Origin: JACMLC01 sp963817025
Lineage (GTDB): Bacteria > Acidobacteriota > Blastocatellia > Pyrinomonadales > Pyrinomonadaceae
Direction: 5' to 3'
Assembly (NCBI GenBank): GCA_963817025.1
Contig: CAWFML010000004.1
Coordinates: 1,612,001-1,676,000, forward strand
DNA length: 64,000 bases
Made by a program: the position numbers and the translations under genes
The notes under the pieces: model-generated
Told to the model about the DNA's origin: nothing
What the model saw: the letters and a program-made list of their open reading frames with translations, nothing else
Database searches by the model: none
In this document: piece by piece, positions 34,642-42,899 of the stretch
How the letters are laid out: every line of letters begins with the position of its first letter
Numbering within the stretch: position 1 is the first letter of the stretch

Positions 34642-35664
34642 ATGAAAAAAAGACTAACAGAAATGGTATCTTGCGCCGGTTGAGTGGCTAAGCTCGCTCC
34701 GCGCGATCTGGCCCAAGTTTTGGGCGCTTTACCACCGCAACCTATGTGTGATGACGTGCTCGTCGGGTACGACATGGCCGATGACGCCGGCGTGTTTCGT
34801 CTACGGGATGACGTTGCTTTAGTGCAAACCGTTGATTTCTTTACACCTGTGGCGGATGACCCGGAGATTTACGGGCGTGTTGCCGCCAATAACGCGCTCA
34901 ATGATATTTATGCAATGGGCGGCAAGCCTCTCACCGCGCTGGCTATTGTTTGTTATCCACAGAAAGAAGACATGGAAGTTTTGGGGCAAATCTTGCGTGG
35001 CGGTCAGTTGGCTATGAACGAGGCAGGGGTCTTTATCCTCGGCGGGCATTCCATAGATGATGCAGAAATCAAATTTGGATATGCCGTGACGGGCATTATC
35101 AACCCGTCTCAAGTCATTACGAACGCCAATGCACAGCCGGGAGATGTCCTCATTTTAACAAAGCCAATAGGAACCGGGGCCATCAGCACGGGCATCAAGC
35201 GTGGGGTGGCAAGTAAAGAAGCAGTCGAAGCTGCGATGAAGGCCATGACGACCTCTGCGGCTGCCCCTGCGCTTGCGATGCAGCAGGCCGGAGCCAACGC
35301 TTGTACGGACGTGACAGGGTTTGGCCTTCTCGGACATGCTTATGAAATGGCCCGCGCCAGTAATGTTTGTTTGAGGATAGAGGCAGCACAAGTGCCCCTG
35401 TTGCCGGAGGTGCTGGAATTAATCGGGCAGGGAATGTTGACGCGCGGCGACAAAAACAACAGGGCTTATGTGGGCGATACTGTAAATATAGCCGAGCATG
35501 TCTCGCGCGAAATGCAGAGCGCGCTCTTTGACCCGCAGACGGCTGGTGGCCTCCTGATCAGTATCGCTTCGTCAAAAGCCGCAGAGCTTGTCGGGAGCAT
35601 AGATGGAGCGGCCATCATCGGCAGTGTTCATCCGCGCACAGAATTTCTAATTGAAGTTGCATAA
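34642..35664 (+). CDS. selD: Selenide, water dikinase SelD, with an in-frame UGA (selenocysteine)
   Basis: 340 residues if the TGA at 34681-34683 is read as selenocysteine. From ATG 34642 the frame is M-K-K-R-L-T-E-M-V-S-C-A-G-U-V-A-K-L-A-P, with U at residue 14. This is exactly where SelD carries its catalytic Cys/Sec in the motif before the conserved Lys. Without readthrough the only start is GTG 34684, which would remove the catalytic residue and Lys-17 region from the N-terminus and has no ribosome site. Other motifs: DDVLVGYDMADDAGVF, FFTPVADDPEIYGRVAANNALNDIYAMGG region (substrate loop) and TDVTGFGLLGHAYEM. SelD makes selenophosphate from selenide and ATP. selA, selB and tRNA-Sec are not in the window. 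Confidence 0.88.
34681..34725 (+). promoter_or_regulatory. Candidate bacterial SECIS element after the selD UGA
   Basis: Downstream of the UGA a hairpin forms from GCCCAA (34711-34716) and TTGGGC (34720-34725) with loop GTT. The loop starts 33 bases after the UGA, inside the 16-37 base range described for bacterial SECIS loops, and starts with the GU needed for SelB. The stem is short, so the fold is only a candidate. Confidence 0.5.
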
Positions 35665-35813
35665 GATTTCTTCAACCCCAAAATTCTTCATCTGTCTTCG
35701 CCTTGACGGGTCGTAAAAGTGCATGCTAGACTCGCAAGCTTTTGATAGACAGGCATTTTCATCACACACAATCCTTAGTTCGTATAACTCTGTCGGGTGA
35801 GCCTTCGAGTGAT

Positions 35814-36299
35814 ATGATTTTTTTAGGCTTCGCGGAAAATTCCATCCAGCTTGTGCCAGATGGCACACTCTTTCTCCATATTGCGATTATTCTATTGATG
35901 ATCTATGTGCTGAACGCGACGCTGTTCAAGCCCATCAATCGGATTCTCGAAGAACGTGAGCGACGCACGAAGGGGCGTTCCGGCGAGGCGCATGAAATCA
36001 TGCGGCGCGTCGAAGAAGGACTCTCGCGTTACGAACGCTCTCTGCGCGAAGCGCGTGCAGAAGGCTATCGCTTAATGGAGCAGGAGCGCGCAAAGGCCAT
36101 GACTGAGCGGCAAACTAAATTGAATGCCGTTCGTGAGGAGATAAATATTTCTCTCTCCGAACAGAAAGAGGCTGTCCGGGGTCAGGTTGACGAAGCGCGT
36201 ACGACTCTGGAGGGAGACGCGCGTCGTCTGGCTGCGGAAATCGGAGCGCATATTCTTCATCGCCCGGTCAGCGAAACGACAGTTTCAAGTATCGTTTAG
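35814..36299 (+). CDS. ATP synthase F0 subunit b' (AtpF', first b-type gene)
   Basis: 161 residues from ATG 35814; the open frame upstream has no matching sequence. One N-terminal membrane segment, LFLHIAIILLMIYVLNATLF, then a long charged coiled coil with PINRILEERE next to the membrane, the sign of a b-type peripheral stalk. Two consecutive b-like genes (this and the next) are usual in organisms with a b/b' heterodimer. No atpB or atpE precedes it; selD lies upstream. Confidence 0.88.
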   Translation: MIFLGFAENSIQLVPDGTLFLHIAIILLMIYVLNATLFKPINRILEERERRTKGRSGEAHEIMRRVEEGLSRYERSLREARAEGYRLMEQERAKAMTERQTKLNAVREEINISLSEQKEAVRGQVDEARTTLEGDARRLAAEIGAHILHRPVSETTVSSIV

Positions 36300-36314
36300 T
36301 GAGTCTCGGAAATC

Positions 36315-36863
36315 ATGTTGATAGCTTTTACTTCATCACAGACTTTTTTGGCTTTGGCCGGAGACGGCGCGCCCTTGTGGAACATTCCGGGTTTTGAAGC
36401 CTGGAAGTTTTTGAATCTTTTTCTCTTCGTCGGTGCGCTCGTTTATATCTTGCGTCGTCCGATCAGCGAAGCGATGCGCGCCCGCCGCGAGGCGATTCGC
36501 AGGGACTTGATGCGTGCGCAGGAAGAACGCAATGCCGCGCTCGCCAAGCTGGAAGAAGTCGAAGCGCGTCTGGCAAAGCTTGATGAAGAGGTCGCAAGCG
36601 TGCGCGAGCAGTCGCAGCGGGATGCGCAGGCGGAGCAAGAGAGAATTGCGCGCTCGACGGAAGAGGATGCGCGAAAGTTGCGCGAGCAGGCCGTGCGTGA
36701 GATCGAGAGTGCGGGCAAAGCCGCGCGGCAGGAATTGCGCAGTTATGCGGCGCAGCAAAGCGTGCGTCTCGCAGAAGAGATGATCCGCCGCGACATCCGT
36801 CCGGAGGATGACGCGCGCCTCGTTAATCAGAGTATCGAAGAATTGGGGGGAAGCAGGCATTGA
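36315..36863 (+). CDS. atpF: ATP synthase F0 subunit b
   Basis: 182 residues. Membrane segment AWKFLNLFLFVGALVYILRRP (about residues 29-49), then a charged helix running to residue ~165 that forms the stalk with b'. The stop shares four bases with the TTG start of atpH (TTGA), so translation is coupled. ~16 bases after the b' gene. Confidence 0.9.
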   Translation: MLIAFTSSQTFLALAGDGAPLWNIPGFEAWKFLNLFLFVGALVYILRRPISEAMRARREAIRRDLMRAQEERNAALAKLEEVEARLAKLDEEVASVREQSQRDAQAEQERIARSTEEDARKLREQAVREIESAGKAARQELRSYAAQQSVRLAEEMIRRDIRPEDDARLVNQSIEELGGSRH

Positions 36864-37405
36864 GCGTACAGACGGTAGCGCGCCGTTATGCGACAGCATT
36901 GGCCGATGTGGTCGTAGCACGCGGCGAGGCGAGGGAAGTGCAAGAGGAGTTGAATGCTTGGGAGCAGATGATGCAATCCAACAGACAGCTTCTGGAAGTC
37001 TTCAGCAATCCGACAATCCCCTACGAACAGAAGCAAAAAGTTTTGAGCCAGCTTATCGCGCGCACGCGTGTGCGCCCGACAACCGCGAACTTTTTGCAGG
37101 TCTTGTTGCAGAACCAGCGGCTGGCGGAATTAAGCGAAGTCAACAAGCGATTCGCGCTGGTGCTTGACGAGCGTTCGGGAGTCGTCTCGGCGGATGTGAC
37201 GACGGCGCGGCCCGTGCCCGCACAGACGCAGGAAGCCTTGCGGGCCAAGCTGGCTGCGATGACTGGCAAGAATGTGCGCCTGAGTTTTCAGACGGATGAA
37301 GAATTGATTGGCGGCATGGTGGCGCGCATCGGCTCGACCATCTATGACGGCTCGGTGCGCAATCAGTTGGAACAGGCGAAAGCGAAACTTACTGGTAAAT
37401 CTTAA
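36860..37405 (+). CDS. atpH: ATP synthase F1 subunit delta
   Basis: 181 residues from TTG 36860, overlapping the atpF stop. The N-terminus TVARRYATALADV is the family start, and the C-terminus has IGSTIYDGSVRNQLEQAKAKL. Delta joins the stalk to the top of the alpha/beta ring. A short heptamer-like palindrome lies in the 60-base gap to atpA. Confidence 0.93.
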   Translation: MSVQTVARRYATALADVVVARGEAREVQEELNAWEQMMQSNRQLLEVFSNPTIPYEQKQKVLSQLIARTRVRPTTANFLQVLLQNQRLAELSEVNKRFALVLDERSGVVSADVTTARPVPAQTQEALRAKLAAMTGKNVRLSFQTDEELIGGMVARIGSTIYDGSVRNQLEQAKAKLTGKS

Positions 37406-37411
37406 ATGGTC

Positions 37412-37441
37412 AATCGTCGATGGATGAAAAGCTATTGACGA
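37412..37441. repeat. Small palindrome between atpH and atpA
   Basis: GTCAATCGTCGATGG faces CTATTGACGAT; words GTCAATC and GTCGATG are seven bases apart. It is a short relative of the heptamer palindromes and lies inside the ATP synthase transcript. Confidence 0.4.
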
Positions 37442-37465
37442 TAAAAGTTTGCTAAAAGGAATCAT

Positions 37466-39025
37466 ATGGAACCGATCAGAGCCAACGAGATTAATGACAT
37501 TATTCGCCAGCAGATCGAGAATTTCGATACCGGCGTGACCGTGACCGAAGTCGGCACGGTGATTAAAGTCGGAGACGGCATCGCAGAGATTCACGGTCTG
37601 GAAAAAGTGATGGCCGGAGAGCTTCTTGATTTTCCGCATGAAGTGCGCGGGCTTGCTTTGAACCTGGAAGAAGACAAAGTCGGCGCGGTGCTCTTCGGAG
37701 ATTTTCAAAAAGTTAAAGAGGGCGATCTGGTCAAGCGCACGGGAAGCATCATGCGCGTGCCTGTCGGCGATGCGATGATCGGTCGCGTCGTGGATGCGCT
37801 CGGCAATCCGATTGACGACCGTGGGCCAATCCTGACGGATGAGTACAATACTATTGAGCGTATCGCGCCCGGCATCATTGATCGCCAGCCGGTGAAAGAG
37901 CCTTTGCAAACGGGACTCAAAGCGATTGACGCAATGGTTCCCATCGGTCGCGGCCAGCGCGAGCTAATCATCGGTGACCGCCAGACGGGTAAGACAGCCG
38001 TCGCGGTTGACACCATCATCAACCAGAAGGGCAAAGATGTTATCTGCATCTACGTCGCCATCGGGCAGAAGGCCTCGACGGTCGCGCAGGTCGTTAAGAC
38101 TTTGCAGGACAACGGCGCGATGGACTACACCATCGTTGTCAAAGCCACTGCGTCCGATCCTGCTGCGATGCAGTTTCTGGCTCCCTATTCCGGCGTCGCC
38201 ATCGGCGAATATTTCCGCGACAACGGTCGTCATGCGCTGACGATTTACGACGATCTTTCAAAGCAGGCGGCGGCCTATCGTGAAATCTCCCTGCTGCTGC
38301 GTCGTCCGCCGGGCCGCGAAGCCTATCCGGGCGACGTGTTTTACCTCCACTCGCGTTTGCTTGAGCGCGCGGCGAAGATGTCGGATTTGAAGGGCGGCGG
38401 TTCTTTGACGAGCCTGCCAATTATTGAAACTCAAGCGGGCGACATCTCTGCATACATTCCGACCAACGTGATTTCGATTACGGACGGGCAGATTTTTCTC
38501 GAAGCAGACCTTTTCAACTCGGGCATTCGTCCGGCCATCAACGTCGGCAACAGTGTCTCGCGCGTCGGCGGCGCGGCGCAGATCAAAGCCATGAAGCAGA
38601 TTGCCGGAACCCTGCGAATTGACCTCGCGCAGTTCCGCGAGCTGGCAGCCTTTGCACAGTTCGGCTCTGACCTTGATAAAGCGACGCAGGCGCAGCTCGC
38701 GCGCGGTCAACGCCTGATGGAAATCCTGAAGCAGCCGCAGTATCGCCCGATGGAAGTCGAACAGCAGGTGCTGGTCATCTGGGCCGCGACCAACGGCCAC
38801 GTAGACGATGTGCCGGTCGAGCAGGTGCGAAAGTTTGAAGGCGAGTTGCTGCGCTTTGTAGAGAACGCGCATCCGGGAGTTTTGCAAAGCATACGCGAGA
38901 AAAAATCTTTGACGGATGAGATCAAAGCCGATCTCACGCAGGTGCTTACAGACTTCAAAGACCGCTGGAACGAAGAGACGCTCATCGCCGCGCAGACTCC
39001 GGTCGCTGCTACTGCGGGAGCCTAG
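37466..39025 (+). CDS. atpA: ATP synthase F1 subunit alpha
   Basis: 519 residues. N-terminal delta-binding MEPIRANEINDIIRQQIE, P-loop GDRQTGKTAVAVDTIINQ (about residues 170-187), and the F1-alpha signature PAINVGNSVSRVGG (about residue 355). The C-terminal half ends with ADLTQVLTDFKDRW. Non-catalytic nucleotide-binding subunit of the hexamer. Preceded by AAAAGGAATC. A long palindrome (39031-39100) separates it from atpG. Confidence 0.97.
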   Translation: MEPIRANEINDIIRQQIENFDTGVTVTEVGTVIKVGDGIAEIHGLEKVMAGELLDFPHEVRGLALNLEEDKVGAVLFGDFQKVKEGDLVKRTGSIMRVPVGDAMIGRVVDALGNPIDDRGPILTDEYNTIERIAPGIIDRQPVKEPLQTGLKAIDAMVPIGRGQRELIIGDRQTGKTAVAVDTIINQKGKDVICIYVAIGQKASTVAQVVKTLQDNGAMDYTIVVKATASDPAAMQFLAPYSGVAIGEYFRDNGRHALTIYDDLSKQAAAYREISLLLRRPPGREAYPGDVFYLHSRLLERAAKMSDLKGGGSLTSLPIIETQAGDISAYIPTNVISITDGQIFLEADLFNSGIRPAINVGNSVSRVGGAAQIKAMKQIAGTLRIDLAQFRELAAFAQFGSDLDKATQAQLARGQRLMEILKQPQYRPMEVEQQVLVIWAATNGHVDDVPVEQVRKFEGELLRFVENAHPGVLQSIREKKSLTDEIKADLTQVLTDFKDRWNEETLIAAQTPVAATAGA

Positions 39026-39030
39026 AAAAG

Positions 39031-39100
39031 CAGTGACAAGTGACGAGTGACAGGCAAGAAACTGCTGTTGTCTTAACTCGTCACCCGTCACTCATCACTG
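39031..39100. repeat. GTGACGA heptamer palindrome between atpA and atpG
   Basis: Left arm CAGTGACAAGTGACGAGTGA (39031-39050 and on) and right arm ending CCGTCACTCATCACTG (to 39100) are complementary over ~28 bases with a few mismatches. The words GTGACAA, GTGACGA and GTGACAG repeat every seven bases. It lies in an 82-base spacer inside an essential operon. Relatives at 10653 and 62673. Confidence 0.75.
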
Positions 39101-39107
39101 AGCTAAA

Positions 39108-39998
39108 ATGGCAAATCTTTTAGACATTCGACGCCGCATCAAGTCTGTCAAGAACACGCAGCAGATTACAAAGGCCATGAAGATGATGTCTGCCGCGCGA
39201 CTAAAGCGCGCACAGGATCATGTCGTCGCGGCGCGTCCGTTTGCAGGCAAGATGCTCGAAGTCCTCGGCGAACTCGCTTCGCGCACGGATGAGAACTTTC
39301 ATCATCCGCTTCTGGACCAGCGCGGCGACGAGCGTTACCTGATTCTGCTCGTGACCGCAGACAGAGGTTTGTGCGGCGCGTTCAATACCAACTTGAACAA
39401 GGCGGCGCAGGCTTTTATCACAGAGCATCAGGGCAAGCAGATAGAGATGATGCCGATTGGCCGCAAGGGGCGCGACTTCTTCCGCAGGCGCGCTGTGTCA
39501 TTCATCAAAGAGTACATCGGCCTCACGGGCAAGGGCCGCGTCGAGTATTCAGAGGCGGCGGAGATCGCGCGCGAAGTCATCAAGCTTTACGTGGAAGATT
39601 TAGAACTCGACAAAGTCTTTATCATCTACAACGAATTCAAATCCGTCCTTTCGCAGCGCGTGGTCATCGAACAACTGCTGCCCGTCTCGCGCGCCACTGA
39701 AACCACGGGCGAAGTAGTTGACCCGACGCGCGCCGTCAATCTAACAGACTACATTTACGAGCAGCCGCCCGAAGAGATTTTCAGCAAGCTCCTGCCGCGC
39801 CTGATTGAAACGCAAATCTTTCGCGCGCTATTGGAATCCGTTGCCTCAGAGCAGGGCGCGCGGATGACTGCGATGGATGCCGCATCAAAGAATGCAACCG
39901 AGCTGATAGACAGTTTGACGCTCAACATGAACCGCATACGGCAGGCGGCCATCACCAACGAAATCATAGAAGTCGTCTCAGGCTCGTCCACACTGTAA
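39108..39998 (+). CDS. atpG: ATP synthase F1 subunit gamma
   Basis: 296 residues. N-terminal coiled coil DIRRRIKSVKNTQQITKAMK and LLVTADRGLCGAFNTNL are gamma signatures. The C-terminal coil ends LTLNMNRIRQAAITNEIIEV. Rotating central stalk. After it a perfect 26-base-pair hairpin ends the operon; no atpD or atpC follows, so beta and epsilon must be encoded elsewhere. Confidence 0.96.
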   Translation: MANLLDIRRRIKSVKNTQQITKAMKMMSAARLKRAQDHVVAARPFAGKMLEVLGELASRTDENFHHPLLDQRGDERYLILLVTADRGLCGAFNTNLNKAAQAFITEHQGKQIEMMPIGRKGRDFFRRRAVSFIKEYIGLTGKGRVEYSEAAEIAREVIKLYVEDLELDKVFIIYNEFKSVLSQRVVIEQLLPVSRATETTGEVVDPTRAVNLTDYIYEQPPEEIFSKLLPRLIETQIFRALLESVASEQGARMTAMDAASKNATELIDSLTLNMNRIRQAAITNEIIEVVSGSSTL

Positions 39999-40422
39999 AG
40001 CCTGTCGAAAAGAAGATTCGTCACAGAGAAGGCCGAAGAGAGTTCACATTCTGAAATGTGAACTCTCTTCGGCCTTCTCTATGGTAAATCGAGTTTCGCT
40101 TTCAAGCTCAATTTAAAATCGCCAGACGCCTGCCCGCTTTATCTCTCTTCGCAACAGCGTTTCGCGCGCTTTTCGGTCGGCAATTCGATTCCTCTTGAAC
40201 TCAAAGAACCCTCCGCACCGCATGGCATGAATAATGCTTCGCTGATAGCCGTGTCTGCTGTAAATAATTACAGATGCAGAGCAAATCGCCGTTAAGTGAA
40301 GATTCAGGTGCTTCTAGTCTGAAACACTCGACCAATTAATTGATTCCCGCTGAAACACAAGTGAGCCTTTAATTCATTTCAAGTCCGCGGGGAAGTCTGC
40401 AAGGAATTGACAAGGGGAAATA
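39999..40422. other. Intergenic region after atpG
   Basis: 424 bases without a gene. It starts with the strong hairpin at 40025-40080. The rest (40085-40400) has no repeat or clear promoter that I can see; AAGGGGAAATA before the ATG at 40423 is a good ribosome site for the next gene. Confidence 0.6.
40025..40080 (+). terminator. Perfect 26-bp hairpin after the ATP synthase genes
   Basis: AGAGAAGGCCGAAGAGAG... (40025-40050) is the exact complement of the arm at 40055-40080, with a four-base CTGA loop. No T-run follows, so it is not a textbook Rho-independent terminator. It probably ends or stabilises the 3' end of the atp transcript. Confidence 0.65.
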
Positions 40423-42771
40423 ATGAAAAAAGTAATCATCAATCTAATGCTTCTGCTGTCCTTATTTACAATCGCTGTGTCGGCAGCGATGGGACAGAAG
40501 CCGACTTTGGTCAGTGTCAACAACGCTGGCTTGAGCGGCAACGGCGCATCCGTCGTTTCCGAGTTCGCCAATGCTTTCAAAAGCCGTAGCGTGAGCGATG
40601 ACGGGCGTTATCTTGTCTTCACCAGTACCTCCGGCGGCTTATCTGCCACCAGCGATACTAACAGCGTCGCAGATATTTTCCTGCGCGACCTTTCGACGGG
40701 AACGACCACGCTGGTGAGCGTCAACAGCGCGGGCAACAATGGCGGAAATAGTAGCTCCGGCGGCCCGACCATCAGTTCCGACGGGCGCTTTGTGGCCTTT
40801 TTCAGTCAGGCGAGCAATCTTGTTTCAGTTGCGGATACGAACGAGGATTACGATGTGTTCGTCCGTGATATGGTCGCTGGCACGACGCGGCTCGTCAGTC
40901 TCAATGTTGACCACACAGGCCCGGCCAACGGCGCTTCGCTCTACCCGTATATCAACGCCGATGGACGCTTTATCGCTTTTGAGAGTTTCGCCACAGACTT
41001 GTCCGAGACGCCTGACAACCCCGGCAGTAACGATGTCTTTGTGCGTGATATGATAAGCGGTGTGACCACTCAGGCCAGCAAAAGCAGCACGGGCCTGAGC
41101 GCCGATACACATTCAGTCCAGCCTGTCTTGAGCGTAGACGGAAAGACGATAGCTTTTCAGAGCAACGCCAATCTCACGCCGGATGATACAAACACTTCTC
41201 ACGACATTTTCGTGCGGAATCTGACGACCGGGACAATCACTCTGGCGAGCCTCAACCGGCAAGGAACGGGCAGCGGCAACGCGATTTCGTTTACGCCGTC
41301 GCTCAGCGCAGATGGCAGATTCATTGCCTTCGTGAGCGCTGCCAACAATCTGGTGGCTAACGATTCGGGCAACACGGAGGATGTCTTCGTACGCGATTTG
41401 CAGACCGGCACGACCGTCATGGCAAGCATTAATACTACAGGCGCGGGCGGCGGAAACTTTAGTTCCAGATCGCCTGTGATTAGCGGCAACGGGCGCGTCG
41501 TTGTTTTTGAAAGCGGCGCAAGCAATCTTGCTTTCAATGATACAAACAATCGTTTGGATGTTTTCGCGCGCGACCTGCAAGCCGGAACTACTACGCTGGT
41601 GAGCCGCAATCTCACGGGAACCGCTAGCGGGAATCACTCCTCGTTTCTCCCTAATGTTGACGCGTCGGGACGCATCGTGACTTTTAAAAGTCTGGCGACG
41701 GATTTGGTCAATGTCGCTGACAACAACGAAGGGGAAGATGTCTTTGTCAGAAGCCTGATGACGGGAGCCACCAAGCTGGCAAGCATCAACAGCGCTGGAA
41801 CGGCTGCGGGAAATATGATGAGCAGTAATTATCCGGCCATCAGTGCAAACGGGCGGGTCATAGAGTTTGACAGTTTAGCAAGTGACCTTGTGAATAACGA
41901 CAGCAACGACACGTTTGATGTTTTCGCCTATCGCTTTGCCTTGCCTTCGCCTGCCAGTGATTTCGACGGGGACGGTAGATCAGACATCGCCGTGTTTCGC
42001 CCGACAAGCGCAACATGGTATCTGAGCCAAAGCTCCGGGGGCTTTAAGGCTGCTCAATTCGGTTTGAGTTCGGACAAAATCGTGCCCGCAGATTATGACG
42101 GCGACGGCAAGACGGATTTCGCAGTCTTTCGCTCAAGCGAAAACGGCTGGTACATTCTACAGAGCCAGACGAACACGCTACGCGGGCTGACCTTTGGCCT
42201 TGCAACAGACGCGCCCGTGCCGTCAGACTATGACGGCGACGGCAGAGCTGACATAGCAGTCTTTCGTGAGGGCGTCTGGTACATACAGCAAAGCGTTGAC
42301 AACCTGATTCGCGGGCAAGCCTTTGGCCTCTCGACGGACATGCCTGTGCCTGCCGATTATGATGGCGACGGCAAAACGGACATCGCAGTCTTTCGGCCTT
42401 CGGAAGGCGCGTGGTATATCCTGCATAGCTCGAACGGCGCATTCGTCGCGCAGCAGTTTGGCACTGGCACAGACGTGCCCGTGGCTTCGGATTATGACGG
42501 AGACGGCAAAGCCGACCTGGCAGTGTTCCGTGCGAGCGAGGGCAACTGGTATATCCTTGAAAGCTCCGGCAACAATTTCAGAGGTCAGACCTTTGGCCTA
42601 GTGACTGATATACCCGCGCCGTGCGATTATGACGGCGACGGCAAGACGGACGTGGCAGTCTTCCGCGCCAGCGAAGGCGCGTGGTACATACAGCAGAGCA
42701 CAGCCGGATTCCGCGCACAGCAATGGGGCGCAATCGGCGACCGTGCAGTGCCTTCGGCCTATATTCGGTAG
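40423..42771 (+). CDS. Secreted PD40/WD-like repeat protein with C-terminal DxDxDG repeats
   Basis: 782 residues. Signal peptide KKVIINLMLLLSLFTIAVSA (start). Residues ~40-500 hold about eight ~60-residue repeats of the TolB/PD40 type, each with SxDGRFVAF and DVFVRDL..GTTTLVS. Residues ~510-780 hold six repeats with DYDGDGKTDIAVFRP-like motifs; the DxDxDG is a calcium-binding loop, as in VCBS/FG-GAP repeats. The protein is probably exported and may bind polysaccharide or other surfaces; no enzyme motif is seen. Such proteins are common in Blastocatellia. It is not obviously linked with its neighbours. Confidence 0.85.
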   Translation: MKKVIINLMLLLSLFTIAVSAAMGQKPTLVSVNNAGLSGNGASVVSEFANAFKSRSVSDDGRYLVFTSTSGGLSATSDTNSVADIFLRDLSTGTTTLVSVNSAGNNGGNSSSGGPTISSDGRFVAFFSQASNLVSVADTNEDYDVFVRDMVAGTTRLVSLNVDHTGPANGASLYPYINADGRFIAFESFATDLSETPDNPGSNDVFVRDMISGVTTQASKSSTGLSADTHSVQPVLSVDGKTIAFQSNANLTPDDTNTSHDIFVRNLTTGTITLASLNRQGTGSGNAISFTPSLSADGRFIAFVSAANNLVANDSGNTEDVFVRDLQTGTTVMASINTTGAGGGNFSSRSPVISGNGRVVVFESGASNLAFNDTNNRLDVFARDLQAGTTTLVSRNLTGTASGNHSSFLPNVDASGRIVTFKSLATDLVNVADNNEGEDVFVRSLMTGATKLASINSAGTAAGNMMSSNYPAISANGRVIEFDSLASDLVNNDSNDTFDVFAYRFALPSPASDFDGDGRSDIAVFRPTSATWYLSQSSGGFKAAQFGLSSDKIVPADYDGDGKTDFAVFRSSENGWYILQSQTNTLRGLTFGLATDAPVPSDYDGDGRADIAVFREGVWYIQQSVDNLIRGQAFGLSTDMPVPADYDGDGKTDIAVFRPSEGAWYILHSSNGAFVAQQFGTGTDVPVASDYDGDGKADLAVFRASEGNWYILESSGNNFRGQTFGLVTDIPAPCDYDGDGKTDVAVFRASEGAWYIQQSTAGFRAQQWGAIGDRAVPSAYIR

Positions 42772-42812
42772 AATTCATAACAGAGGTTTTGAGTCACAGA
42801 AAACACAGAGGA

Positions 42813-42899
42813 AATGCGGATTGCAGATTGCGGATGGCGGAATGAAAAGGAACTGCTTTTCTAATCCGCAATTCGCAGTCCGCCATCCGCAATCGAATG
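42813..42899. repeat. TGCGGAT heptamer palindrome before vanZ
   Basis: Left arm AATGCGGATTGCAGATTGCGG and on, right arm CCGCCATCCGCAATCGAATG ends at 42899. Loop contains GAAAAGG...CTTTTC. Its right border GCAATCGAAT is that of the repeat at 13840. Its last three bases are the ATG of the VanZ gene. Confidence 0.7.

Noticed and set aside
34684..35664. selD starting at GTG 34684
   Set aside because: The start lacks a ribosome site and removes the active-site residue; the conserved N-terminus lies upstream across the UGA.
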